Below are positions 1 through 12,600 of a DNA stretch of 64,000 nucleotides, piece by piece (position 1 is the stretch's first letter; the number at the start of each line of letters is the position of its first letter). The stretch lies in NCBI GenBank assembly GCA_958299035.1, contig CATQJL010000316.1:47799585-47863584 (forward strand), read 5' to 3'. The notes under the pieces are model-generated. The model was not told where the DNA came from. It saw only the letters and a program-made list of their open reading frames with translations, and ran no database searches. The stretch comes from Cylicocyclus nassatus. Taxonomy: Eukaryota; Nematoda; Chromadorea; Rhabditida; Strongylidae. The position numbers and the translations under genes were made by a program.

Positions 1-720
1 GAGATTTTGACACTATCGCCTTTGAACAGTGTTTGAGGAGTCCTAGTAATGAAGACAATGATATAAGAACCTCAAACGATCTGATAATATTCTATCCTCC
101 CTAACTTCCGCTTGACCTCTGGTAGGTGTAAAATTCGTCTTTGATTGCAAACAACCAGGCGTAAGTTCGACTCCATTGAGTTCCTTGTTGAACTGAGCGT
201 TTGACCTCCCATCAAGCCGCACGCTTTTGCTATTTTTTGCAGGTTCTTGAGATCTGCGCCAAATTGTTGGGTTTGCTCTTGTTTGGTGTACGACCTATGA
301 TTTCTTTTTTGTTTTCAAGGTTTTTGATTTTGCACTTTTTGAACGTACTAAATTAAAATGAAAAAAATGGATTGTTAGTATGCCTACGTAACTATGAAAA
401 GTGATTTGGTTTCTTTCACATGCGTAACTGACGGACGTAACCCCGTCGTATAGGTTATTTATAAAATCTTGACGACTTGAGGATTTGACTGCGGCTTTTG
501 CGCCCATAGGAACATAAAACTCTCATACAAAAAGGCATCACCTCAAGGCTCAACACAGTCACTTCCGGTGTCGAGATGCTACCATACGTAAGCAGAAAAT
601 CCTTTGAGTAGAGATTAAAACTGAGAAAATGCGGTTCTTTGAAGTGTGTGCATGTAACGCGCGATCGTGTCATCGTCAGGATTTCCAATGTTTTATGCCA
701 AAATTAACAAATATTTTTAG
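1..720 (+). other. Intronic sequence upstream of the LIM exons
   Basis: No exon carrying an earlier LIM zinc finger could be found in any forward frame. The stretch ends in a good splice acceptor at 715-720. It is read as intron of the LIM gene. Confidence 0.5.
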
Positions 721-1075
721 CTTTACGGCAATGTTTGCTACAAATGCGGTGAGCCTTGCGGTGGCGAGGTCTTCCAGGCACTCAACAAAAGTTGGTGCAT
801 TGACTGTTTTGCTTGTTCCTTCTGCGACAAAAAGATGGACCATAGGTAAAGGGTTAACATTACTTTTCTTGTTTTGTTTGAGTTTTTCATACTAAAGGCT
901 GCATATGTATTTCAGGACGAAATTTTACGAATTTGATATGAAGCCCACATGTAAGAGATGCTACGACCGTTTCCCAACAGAGCTCAAAAAGAGGATATCA
1001 GATAGCTTGAAGGACCGAGACATTGAGATTCAACGTCGGAGATCACAAAGTCCAGGCGCTATACGGCAAACATGA
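721..1075 (+). CDS. unc-97: PINCH/UNC-97-like LIM-domain protein, last two exons (partial)
   Basis: Two exons are seen: 721-845 and 916-1075, joined across a 70-nt GT-AG intron. They encode the final LIM domain and the C-terminus, ending [12 protein letters not shown]. The zinc-ligand pairs are visible in order as CYKC, CIDC, CSFC and CKRC, with LIM5-type PINCH features: [19 protein letters not shown] and [14 protein letters not shown] proteins are LIM-only adaptors that bind integrin-linked kinase at integrin attachments; in C. elegans UNC-97 acts in muscle dense bodies. The upstream LIM domains must lie before 721. Positions 1-720 read as intron, ending in the acceptor at 715-720. The choice of unc-97 over the paralogue pin-2 is inference from remembered family features. 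The downstream neighbour runs tail-to-tail on the minus strand. Confidence 0.88.
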
Positions 1076-2394
1076 AACGAAAGGAGGAATGAAATTTTAT
1101 GGCAAGTAACTCTGAAACTTGAAGGTTACTTCATGAACCTCTTCTCGTTGACTATTAACCAGAGCATGAAGCTGTGAATCTATATCCAAACTGCTTCTCA
1201 TATGTATATGCAATGTCACTATGAACTTGCTTTTTTTTCTGAGTTTCGAAGCTGGTGCTATTGTTATCGTATATTTGGGTTGTCAGAAAATTTGTATGCT
1301 GCTAAATTGAGCGCATATTCTCAGAATTTTGTTGCCTTGAGATTCTTATTTTGCACTTCTTGATTACTGCCACCAAAGCTGAATAGATTAGATTTGTCAT
1401 CATGGATGTATTTTTTATGCAAACTCTGTGGATGAAACTACGAACAGCGAGTCCTTGGAAGAAGAGTTTGTGAAGGCACATAAACATAAAATCCAGACTT
1501 TGTTGTTACTCTTCCGTAATGATCCGTTCATGAATGTCTAGTTTTAGCTTCGCAAATTGGAAAATTCTGTCTTTTTGGAATGAGCCAAAAAAACCGCGTG
1601 ATTTCCACTCAGGGCACGAAGACTTCTGGAAACGAAGTTTCCGCTACCTTTGCAAATAATACGACATACATATGAAGTGACCGTAGGAAAGATTGAAGGG
1701 AAAAGTTATGCGAATTAAAAGATCCACAGAAATGTAATTCTTGCTTCTTGGCTGCATGCTCGCTGAGAGCACAATTGCGCCATTTGGAATTTTTTGAGGC
1801 CGTGAAGGGGTGGGGGGGGGGGAAGAGGTGACGAGATTTGAAATAAGTAGATTCAAACATGTTAGCACGGTAAAAAAATCAAGCGAAAGGAAGGAAAACG
1901 TAACTTTTTCTGTGAGCTACCTTAGACGGCTCATGGTGGCAGTAGGCCATCTTCTGGGCGAGATTTTTTCAAGCCTTCAACACATCTTTTTTTGAATTCT
2001 TCTTACAATAATCCTATTCTCCATCTCTCACATACATAGCAAACGCAAGATTTGTTTCGCTTTGCTGTCGCTTTGTGAACTCTGATCAAAAGTTGGACTT
2101 GCTGTACCACCTCACTCGAGTCGTAAAGATTTTGTTCAATGCTTTACACGAATTTTAACGTTCTGCTCATTGCAGAAATGTCATCGCTGGTACTAAGTTA
2201 GTTCAGATGCGATTCTCAACAAAGTACTCTGCTTTAGAGGATGTTAAATGCCAAAGACAGAACCAAAAATCTTTAATTCATTGTTTTGTTTTTTGGTTGT
2301 AAATGTTATGTACCATCTTTGTTCTCCCTTCTTGAATGACAACCTGAAACACATGCAAAACTGTGTTATGACAGCAAGAAAAATCCAATCTTAC
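1076..2394. other. Tail-to-tail intergenic gap
   Basis: The gap lies between the stop of the LIM gene and the stop of the minus-strand receptor gene. It presumably holds both 3' UTRs. A G-run sits at 1810-1821. No coding exon or repeat with clear ends was seen. Confidence 0.5.
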
Positions 2395-5300
2395 TCAGAA
2401 GCTTGTTATCTTATTGACTGTAGCTAAATTTTCATACTGATTTTCGTCAGAAGAGGGTTTGAAAGGAGGCTTTTCCTGTGAAATCATCGTTTCTGCGGTC
2501 GGATCTTTGCTCTTTTGTCTAAAATCAAGAAGACTTTGAATCTGTCGGCTACAAATTAGACTTCTAAATTTGTGCCTTACACTTGCGCTGGCGGAGGAGC
2601 GGAAATCTTCATTTTCTTTGGTTCTTTGTACTGATCGTGAATAATCAAAGCTGTTCTAGAAGGTCGCACAAAGAAATATGTCATCGTCAAAAATACGAGA
2701 ACCGCAGTCACGAGAGAAAGAATCTGAATGCACTGTTTCTTAGGTAATAGAAAAATATTTGATATTACTGTGCAAAAAGTCTGCTTCTATCAAAAGATGG
2801 ACACCAAGTGACCGTGGCCTTTTGGAGACATTAGCGACATACGTTTTCCAGTACGCGGAACCCATCTGCAGTCTGTCCCAATCGGGATCAGGCCGAATCG
2901 TTGGCTAGATTTACACGCTCGCAGCGCTAGGGTTTGCGCTGCATACGCGCGCGGTCTGAGAAAGCGAAGAGATTGAGGAGAGCGCAGACAAGCCAGTTGT
3001 AGATGTGACGCAAAACCCGCGTGACGCAGGCTCCCGCCATGTCAATTTCGGCTTGATTGGGATTTGGACAGACTGTACGTATTCATTATGTGCTGTCCTC
3101 TTCTGTATAAGGAATTATGAGCGTTCTCTCCGAGTCTGTGTGGCTCATGCCAAGTGCAGGTTTGATTTAACAAGTCACCTGCAAAGCACTACTGCATGGA
3201 CGTGCTTGGAGCGTGGAGCGGTTTTATGCTCAGAAAAATACTCTGCATACGTCAGCATAAGACACGCCCAAAGATTTGAACCCAAAAACATCAGATCCGT
3301 AGTGCCCATTATCCACTACGATGCACATTACCATTGGAAACGCTTGCGAGGCTCGCACTTAATGAGCCACTTATCAAACTCAAAGAAATTCCCATAACTC
3401 CTCACACAGAAATGCACAGCAAATATCGTACCAAGATGTGAGTTCAGCAAACCGAAGAACTATGCCGTACATCTCCTTACCACCCTCACTGGTATCCCTC
3501 TCGTAAGAAGCATTCGTGACATTCTACAAAATGTGACTGAATGGAACATCCGACTGCGTGAGAGGTGAGCAGAGAGGAAAACACAACACGAACTAGTCTT
3601 CTTCCAGAAAGCCAGACTATATATCTTTGTAAAGGGCCGGGCATACTTCACGCGATTTCAGTCGCGACGCGATTTGGCAATTTGCCATAACTCTTCGGAT
3701 CCAACACTAGCAGACTGCACATGCATAGTGTGTATAACTTACATGGATTGATAGAACGCCCTATCTTCTGTGCATTTAACACACTGACGACTTGACCCAC
3801 ATGGTGGGTCATGGAATGACTGCCACGTGGGACAATGTGACCCACATGCTGGGTCAGGCTTAAATTTTGATGAAATTGTTACAATTATTGAGTACAATCG
3901 TTTCAAGAGGTCTTTTACGCCCTGACCTTAGAGGACACCCTGACGTTTCTTGGCTGCTTTTAAGAATTTGTATAGGTATGCTGTAGATCATGATCTGCAT
4001 GATTTTAGCTCAAATTTTTCGACCTATTCGTGGAAGGCATTGTCTCACAAGGTAGACAACTAAAAATTCGCGTTGTCGTCAACGTGTTAAAATGTGCCCT
4101 TAGTGATTTATGGACAGTTGGAATATTGCCAAATCGCGTCGCGACTGAAATCGCGTGAAGTATGCCCGGCCTTTTAGAAGCATCTATCTGAATTGTCAGT
4201 TTTCATTGTTAGAGAGTAGCAGTTAATAAAGCTGATGGTCTTTAAACGTCGGGGGGGGGGGGGGCTTGGATAGAATGACCCGTTGAGATGTAGGATCTCG
4301 TACTAATCGGCAAAATGCACACTATGGTATTGACGCAGCGCGAGAAGAGCATTGATGTCTGTCGGCGTTTGAAGAACTGTCTTGTTAATGCAAAAGAGAC
4401 TGTCTCTATGGCGAGTCGTCGTGTCGTTTTTTCCGATCTAAATGGGGTTCTGAGCAACCTGAGACAGGGGTAGAATTACCATGCTGTGCGTGAGATCGCC
4501 ACCCCTAAGGCCCCAAGCAGAGTTCACGCGATTTGATCGTCATTCAACCGCTACAAGGCAAATGTTACAAGTTCATTGCATGCCGATCTTCTTGTATTTC
4601 GGTTGTGATAGTCACGATTAGGTTGGAAAACAGTCACAAGCGAAATGCAAGAAGATCGGCACGCAATGATATTGTTACAGTTGTCTTGTTGCGAGGAATC
4701 GCGGCGGTGAAATCGCGTGAACTCTGCCCGAGGCCTTAGATGAAGGCGTTGCAGTCTCATTCCTCCATTGGCTCGTAGAACAGATGAACCAGTCGTCTAT
4801 AAGGAGCATACCCCTTCTCATACACACGCTTCCTTTTGTAAAGAGAGAAGCGACAGCGACGAGTGCCTCTCCGCTCTTCGGTCTATCCTATCGTCTTGCT
4901 GTTAAAAACTCTCAAATCCTATAGCACTTACTGCACAAGCCTTCACTTGCGCCAACTCCTCCGCTCTTGGGGTTGCGTGCCAGAACATAAGGAGAACAGA
5001 TAACACGTTGAAAAAAAGTACGAATATCAAGGTTGTAACAATCTGAATGTTCCAGTGATATAATTCTTTGTGTTTCCTCATTAAACTCGAACTTACTACT
5101 GTGGATGGCAGCTTTTTGGCGAATCTTTCCATGTTGTTCATTATTATGCAACAGACTATACAAATTGAAGCGAAGATGTGTACAATCATCGGGATGACAA
5201 TCTGAAAGAGAAGCTAGGTCCGCACATCAATTTTTTGCCATTCTTTATTCAATCAAATAATAAGATTTACCGTATACTTGGCATATGATACGTCGCTGGC

Positions 5301-5763
5301 CATTGTCGTTGAATCCGTGAGATTGGAATCATGACCAGGCACAAGCACAAGAATCGTGTAGTAGCTAACATTCCAGTAACACGCCTGGAACATATGCGAT
5401 GAGATGACACTAGCCAAGTGGTCGCTTCCACCATTCATTCGAGTAGGGCGTACCAGAAGTATAAATAGCAGTTGCGAATGAATACCTTCGCATGACATCA
5501 CCGTATATCAAAATGAAACTCTACTATGTGAACATGTTGATGTTCGGAGGACAAACTGCCTTTGCTTTGATAATCAACCTAAAGCAATTTACTAAGCCAC
5601 AACCAAGGAAAGAGGTCGAAGTGAAAAGGACGGAAAACTACTTACAGGCCTTGTAAAACCTAATTGTCCGCGCCGTGCCTTGAACAACAGCATAGCCGAG
5701 CGCTTCCGCGAGCATTACAGGCGGTATCAGTCTCTCATGGATTCCCCTGTTGATATCCATGTA
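2395..5763 (-). CDS. Seven-transmembrane receptor-like protein (nematode serpentine type), 5' end missing
   Basis: Five minus-strand exons join in phase: 5763-5646, 5485-5271, 5201-4932, 2723-2583 and 2541-2395, totalling 296 codons plus stop. Hydrophobic segments follow the order of late GPCR helices: a segment in the first exon (LIPPVMLAEALGYAVV), one around YWNVSYYTILVLVPG, a TM5-like IVIPMIVHIFASICIVCCI, a TM6-like IQIVTTLIFVLFFNVLSVLL and a TM7-like ILSLVTAVLVFLTMTYFFV. A hydrophilic tail with an NQYENL motif follows. An N-glycosylation sequon (NLT) lies in a predicted loop. Length and layout fit nematode chemoreceptor families, but no class signature was recognised. The first exon(s), including TM1-TM2 and the start codon, were not found, and the acceptor chosen at 5764 is weak. 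The 2.2 kb intron holds two fold-back elements. A pseudogene cannot be excluded. Confidence 0.55.
3632..4174. mobile_element. Fold-back MITE, GGCCGGGCATAC family (long copy)
   Basis: The terminal inverted repeats read AAAGGGCCGGGCATACTTC at the left and the complement at the right. An inner inverted segment contains CGCGATTTCAGTCGCGACGCG. It lies in the large intron of the minus-strand receptor gene. A shorter relative is at 12381-12610. Confidence 0.8.
4506..4739. mobile_element. Fold-back MITE, GCAGAGTTCACGCGATTT family
   Basis: The inverted termini carry GCAGAGTTCACGCGATTT (left) and AAATCGCGTGAACTCTGC (right), flanked by TAA on the left and TTA on the right. A second copy is at 20941-21143. 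TTA/TWA flanks suggest a PIF/Harbinger-like origin (inference). It lies in the receptor gene's large intron. Confidence 0.75.
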
Positions 5764-6688
5764 CTTTTCAGCAATGCACAGTATATTTCAGCCAAGAAAA
5801 TCACCTTTGAGTAGCCTATACCGTGTCGTTACCTCATGTCTTCGGCCGCTACGCGCGTTGGTGGTCATAGCGAGGCGGGGGCAATGGGTTTTTACAAAGC
5901 CTATACTCTGACAATGAGATCAATGCTTGCGGAAACTGCACTCTAACGGCATAATTTCGAAGTAAGGCTTAGTTTTTGGTGAGCTTCAGATCACGATTCT
6001 TTTTCTAATTTGTGAGAATTTCCGAGATGTTCATATTGAGCTTGGCTGCCAGATGAGTGCGATCAATCACCATCAAAGACTGGTGAAGATGTGTCATTAG
6101 CTGAATTTTAGTTTCCGTTACCCAAACCCAGTTTACATAAATTCCACATCTTTCATCAAGCCACGAAATTGGAGGGGGGGGGGCATGAACTTTGCAGACG
6201 CTATTTAAAGTAGAGATAGTGCTTGCAATACTTTCGCGTCAACGACCAGGGGCCCAAAATTTGTAATGTCGTCCATGGCCAAAGGTTGTCGGAATCACAG
6301 AATAGATTTTTTGTACGAAAATGCTGTCGCTACCGTGGAACCTATCACTTTCCTTGTAGTAAGCGAAGTAATACCAATTTTTCTTGACTTTAGTTGAATT
6401 GCGTAAAATATCAAAAGTATGTCTTTTGGCTTACATCTATTTTTTAGCAACTAACGATACCTTCGGCTGGCTTGGGTACGGTACCCAACAGTACGACGTT
6501 GTATTCTCATTTCACTCAAATCCTGCGAATTGCAAAATCGAAGGAATTTCTTGTACTTTATGGAGCCCTCGCGTAGATTTTACTATCACTTTTATCACTT
6601 TCAACGGCGAAAGATCCACATATTTCGGGAAACTCGATAAGGTCCAAGAAATATATAAAAAAGATCTCTTCCACAGATCTAGTCTAGA
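5764..6688. other. Head-to-head upstream region
   Basis: This region separates the divergent receptor gene and the secreted module gene. Missing 5' exons of the receptor may lie here, but none could be placed with confidence. A G-run is at 6174-6183. A probable spliced-leader or splice acceptor (CTTCCACAG) ends at 6676, 12 nt before the ATG at 6689. Confidence 0.4.
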
Positions 6689-9600
6689 ATGATATCGCTT
6701 CTCTGTATTATAGCTTTGATAGGTGCTGCTGGCGCTTGTATTAGGACAGTGCCAAGTGACGTAAGTATTTCTTACAATTAAGTCTAGCCACCATGCATAG
6801 ACACAACATAAATTTACTATCACAGAGTTCCTATTTTGCACTGTTAGGTTGTCCGGAAATAATTGCAAGCTTTCGTAAGCGCGTTCTGAAAGTAGCCGTT
6901 CAGCTGACCGTATGTACTTTGTTTCCATCCTCGCATGGTATATGTAACCGTCCTTCATGCTCTCTTTAGATCTTTTGTTTTAGTTGTCAGCTCATTTGTT
7001 GAAATCCCAGGCACCTAAAGGGAAACTTTTGAATTAAAAGTATTTTTCACATCTTTATTCACTGCGTAGTTGGAGCCGAATATTCGTATCTAAATAATTT
7101 ATTCGAAATATCTCTGACTATCCGAACATTCAAGAAGTGAGTTTATGCGATCGCTCAAATAGTCGAATAAGTGAGAATTCCTTAATTCGAATATTCGTTC
7201 ATTCGAGCAATCAAAATATGGCTTATTCGAATATTCATCCTAGGAATTATGAAAACAGTCATTCGAGTATTCGAATATTCGAACAAGAGAGAAGTGAATA
7301 TTCGAATCTTCAAGTGTTAAAATGTTTATTCGCAAGTTACATACGCGAGATTTTTTGTTTATTCGAATATTGCATTTGAATATGAGCATTCGAATATTCG
7401 AATATACAAGGATATATACAGGGTGACCGTGAAGTATGTATACACTGTTTGGTCGTTAATATTTCTTTTCCCAAGAAGTCTCTTGCCTACTTCTTAGCAC
7501 CATTTTGTAAAGCTGGCTTCAGCTTAGATTTACAGTATGGAGCAAATCACGAATCATTCTTCGCTACTGTGATTACGGTAGGAACTCTCAGCTTATAGCG
7601 TCATTACGGATTTACCTTATTTCAAAAAGTTTCCAAAAAATCTAACAAGTGGTGTACTAGGGTTTTCAAGCTTGCTGATTTTATTATTCAACTTTTTACG
7701 AGTTTGCAGAGCTTTTGAAATGGTGTAATCTCGATTTTATGGAGTCTTTGAAACAGCTATTGCGGTCTACTTAGCACAACTTATGAAGGAAGCATTGCGG
7801 CAAAGTGCAAAAATCATATTTGATTTTAGCGGCTTCAGTTGCCTAGCATGAAAGTTCACTGGTTGTTTCGCTTGCTTTCTGATACGAAGCGTCTTCATGG
7901 CTCACATCCCTTCTTAAATTTTCTACCTTCCTACAGTAATGAAGAGCGACCGGTGATTCACTCTATACTGTAAATCTGAGTTGAAGCCAGCTCTACAAAA
8001 TGGTGCTTAGAGGTAGGCAAGAGACTTCTTAGGAAAACAGATATTAATGATCAAACAATGTATACATTGTATGCTTGTAATGTGCTTGTAATGTATACTT
8101 TACGGACACCCTGTAGTTATTCGATTATTCGAAAATTCGCAAATCCGCCATTGTGCCTTATTTGCATATTCGAATTCGAATGTCATGAAAATCGGAAATC
8201 GAATAACATTCGTTCGCTCGAAATTTTTCGAAAGTCAGTTATTCGATTTTCGTTTCGAAAATTTTTAAAAAATATTTATTAGACTTCATTCATTCAATGA
8301 AAATTTTCGTTCGATACGAATATAATCAACTGTTCTGCTTTAAATTAAACCCATTATGCAAGAAAAGTATTCTCTTGATAATACAGCTAAAGCAAGGTAC
8401 TTGATGGATATACGAAATACACATTTAGCTTTCCTTCAATTGCAAGAGCAGAGATGCTAAGGTTGAAACCCAATTGTCGAGGTCATTCTGATCTACAATT
8501 ATTTTGAAAAAGCAATAGCAAGCAAGAATTCTCGATGCTTCAAGGGAAAACAGAGCTGTTAGTAATTTCGATGCAGAACTTACCCGCTCTTAATTACAAA
8601 AAAATAGAAGCTGCCGCATGAAAAAAGGTCAAAAAATAAACAAGTGGAATTTGCAACTTGTGCGCAGCTAACTGTGAGCTTTCCTGCCCTGTCACTACTG
8701 TTTCTTTGAGAGCTCATTTCTGAAAGAGGAAATTTTTCGTTTTCTAGTTTTCAGCATATTCTCCCGATGACACAAAGGGGTAAGCCTAAACAGGCTCAGT
8801 AATTGGGTGATCTTTGCATTCTAGAAAACCATTTTTTAACGCAATTAACGCTTCAATTGAAGTTGAAACTTGCTTTGATTTCTGGACAACTTAGTACTAG
8901 TTTCTGGTCAAGCTCTGATAAATTTCTTTTCAGGATAACCCAGGAAGAGGTGAGTGATCTCACATGAACAAGCTCAGAATTGTGCTTCCTAACCAGGCTA
9001 TCTTCGCTACTCAAGCACAAGAAGTTCAATTAAACAACTGCGATTTTTTGCTGTTTCTGCGGTAAATCTGAATGGGTAGGAATATGTCGCCGATAGGTTT
9101 CACCCTGCGCAGACAACTGGTACAAATCTGTAATGTCTGCATTTGCAAACGTTCGCGTGGGCCGCTTCACTTCAGCGACACATAGTCCCCTACCCGATTA
9201 GAACAAACTTTTGGCGTAAAAGTGTCAACAGTTTTCCTGGATTAGCAGAGGTCGACGCTAAGACGCGGTGCATTTTTAAAAAGAAGCGGTGGTTACAAAA
9301 TTAAGTTTGACATCAGACCTTGGAGAATGTCGTGGTCTTATTCCGATCAGTAATCATTATACATCATTCTTAAAGGCAGCGTTCAGGCAGATCATCTGGA
9401 CCTATGGGGCTTTTACGTGGAAAGTACTTTTGGCTTAACTAAGGCACTGCCCAAGCGGCAGCTCAGGTAGTGCTGTAATGGCTGAGATATTCCCCTCGAA
9501 ACTGGACCCCGCGACCACTACCTGAGCTGCCGCTTGGGCAGTGCCTTAGTTAGGGCCCCAAAAGTACTTTCCACGTAAAACATAGGTCAACATAGGTCCA

Positions 9601-12600
9601 GATCTGCCTGGACGCTGCCTTTAATGACGTAGTTGAAAAGATCTTTAATCTATGTAGTTTGTAACAACTGCTCCCCCGCTAGAGAACTGACTTGCCCTGA
9701 TGGCAATATTTGTTCATTCTCGTTTCTGCAACTGTCAAGAACCGCTGATGGGTGCTCTAGGTAACATCGAAAAAATCTAGAATCTATCCAACTTTGACAT
9801 TGGCATCCTAGGTATCAATGCACACAAGGTGGACTGATAACTCGGGTTGGCTCTGCACTTGAAACAGTATCGAGTGTAATTTGCGACCGGACGAATCAGC
9901 TTGTTTGGAAAACCAGGGGAGGAGAATTGCTGGGCAGGAATCTACGGGCAACCTGTGCAATCCGTAAGTTTAATAAAAAGGCTAGATATACTGAAAAAGT
10001 TGATTTTACCATACGTCATTCTACCTTCTCCTTTTCCAACCTAGCGCACACTGAAGGGAGGTAAGGTAGTGTTAATTGGGGCAATTCATAGCAGAGGAAG
10101 ACCTAAAACTGACGCGTACTTTGATTCAGAACATGTTTCCAATTTCCTATTTCGGACCTATCCAGTATCCACGTAAAGTGAAGATAGGCAAGCGTTCCGA
10201 ACCGTATTCTGATCTGAATTTCTCCGAATTTCCACTCATCGTTTCTTTTAATGTTCAGCTTTAGCTAGTTTTCGGACTTGGTTTTGCTATGCAATGGGGA
10301 TTAGATAGGGAATGAAATAGAATAGGGACAGATAGGGATAGGGAACAATAATCTTGTTCATTTTCTGCTTTCACTGACGCTTGTACTTTGGAGTGTCTGC
10401 CCCAGTTCCAGGTGGAATGAAGTCCAGAAAACAAGCAGGATGTTTCAATTTCATTTTAAAGGCCATATTATCATCAAAAATTCTAATAGTGACTACATTT
10501 AACTAGTACCTCTTTCTATCGGAATTATCATCTTATTTCAGCATGCACGAACTGCGGCGAACTGACCTGCACTACCACCCCATGTCCGCAAAATTACGAC
10601 TGCACTGTGTGCGACGAAGAGTATGTTTATTTGATGAGTCTCCAGGCAAATTACAGTACAGGACATCACTTCATATATTAATATTGTGTGACTGCGCAAG
10701 CATTGCTTGTCCTACTCCAGAAATTCAATGGCTTGAATGCTATGATTCAAAGGGATTGGCGGTTGAAAGGCCACCACTGGCACCCACAACGCAATCTGCG
10801 TTTCTCTCGAGCGTGCTCTTTAATCAATCTCTAGCCTTGACTAGGCCTCAAAGCCCCGCCTTCCAACCGCCAATCCCATTGAATCAAAGGGTGTAATTAT
10901 GAAAAACCTGACACTGTTCCGTTGATTTCGAAAAACGCAAGGACTGAAATTATACAGAGTGTCCCAAAAAATGCACCTATTTGATTGTAAATAACTCTCT
11001 TGTGATGAAGTGTTTCGAGACTTTAGGTACCATTTTGTAGAGCGTTGATTAGATTTACAATGTGGAGCGAATCATCCATCGCTCTTCATACTGAGGATTA
11101 TGGTGCCAACTTCGAGAAGGTTTTTAGGCCATTGGGGCTATATTTTACCTCGGATCAAACCAAACATCCAAAAGTCTCATACTACGGTAATGGGAGCCGC
11201 TCATTTCGAATTTGGAATTCCCATTTTTACTGTGTTGCTTCTTTCCTAAGTTATCCCTTGAATCGTAATAACTCAATTCATTTGTCAGAAGTATAATAAC
11301 ACTGTCAAAAAAACTGAAATCACTCGTAAAAAGTTGTTAGGTGGAAGCAGCAGGCGCGAAAACCCTAATACACGATTTTCAGATTTTTTGAGAAATTTTG
11401 TTAGGTGGTATATACAATGGTTTCATATGCTGGAAGTTCTTACTGTAATGCTACAGTAATGAAGAGCGATCTATGATTCCCTCCATGATGCGTATCTAAT
11501 TAACCTCGCTCTACAAAATGGTACTTAAAGCTTCTCGAAACACTTCACCAAGAGAGTTATTTACAATCAAACAGAAGGTACATTTTTTTGGGACAAACTG
11601 TATATACAAAATCATTTCTGTAGTTTGTATTTCGTGATCAATTCCATCAAAAGGGAATACAACGCTGGAAAAGAAACCGGAGAAAGCGTTCTGACAATGA
11701 GTGACCCAGGTAGGACAGTTATATAATGTGCGCATCGCACACATGTTAAAGAGTGTGATTATTACCTCGGTTTTCCTAAATGGAGATTGATCAAAGGTTC
11801 CATGAATCATTGCCTAGGACATTGACATATGTGGTCCAGTCATGTCTAGGAAGTACATCGTCAAACTTTTGAACGATACTATTTCTTAGCGATCGAACCA
11901 ACTTTTACGGGTACGCCACTAGACCTGAGGTCAGACTTGAATTTTTCGGCCATAAATAATGATGTGAGCTGCCGGCGGGCATGGCGACCATAGTCTCCTG
12001 GAGTATCTACATAAAAGTTTATGCGATCACGTTTGTTTGCACAAGGCCTTTCAACTATGGTTATTCCATAATAAATATATAATCTCAACAAATCATCTCC
12101 CTTCTTTCAGACCATTTGTCTACACCGAAAACCCCGGCGGATGTAGGGTAGCCTTATGCAGACGAGGTCAAATGTTCAACAATGGACAGCCAATTAGCCA
12201 AGGCGTTTGTGCTAATGGCGGCTACATCGATGTCTCCAGGGAGCAACTCTTTAGCACTGCATCTTGTGGACTGCGTAAGTCAGTTGAGAACTCCTTGGGT
12301 TCGCGAACCCATTGGGTAAGATCGGTATTCACAAGTGCCTCGCTGGATTCGCAAGCCCAGTATGTCAGCATTGCTGACTAAAAGGCCGGGCATACTTCAG
12401 GCGATTTCAGTCGCGACGCGATTTGGCACTATTCCAGCTGTCCATAACTCATTGTAAGCACATTTAAAATGCACGAAGATAGGGCATTCTATCATTCCAC
12501 GTAAGTTATATACACTATGCATGTGCAGTTTGCTAGTGTTGAATCTGAAGACTTCTGGCGAAGTGCCAAATCACGTCGCGACTGAAATCGCTTGAAGTAT

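Noticed and set aside
475..590. Forward frame with FDCGFC followed by RCYH just upstream of the LIM exons, resembling part of a LIM zinc finger.
   Set aside because: Spacing between the cysteine pairs is too long, and the donor at about 591 leaves the wrong phase for the exon at 721.
3005..3397. 130-codon forward ORF.
   Set aside because: It lies inside the intron of the minus-strand receptor gene and has no recognised motif or homologous context.
5998..6180. Minus-strand frame with VWVTETKIQLMTHLHQSLM, considered as a mariner transposase fragment or a receptor 5' exon.
   Set aside because: The motif order does not follow mariner transposases and no splice phase connects it to the receptor exons.
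6512..6958. 148-codon minus-strand ORF opposite the signal peptide exon.
   Set aside because: The plus-strand signal peptide exon with a strong donor explains this region better; the antisense frame shows no family resemblance.
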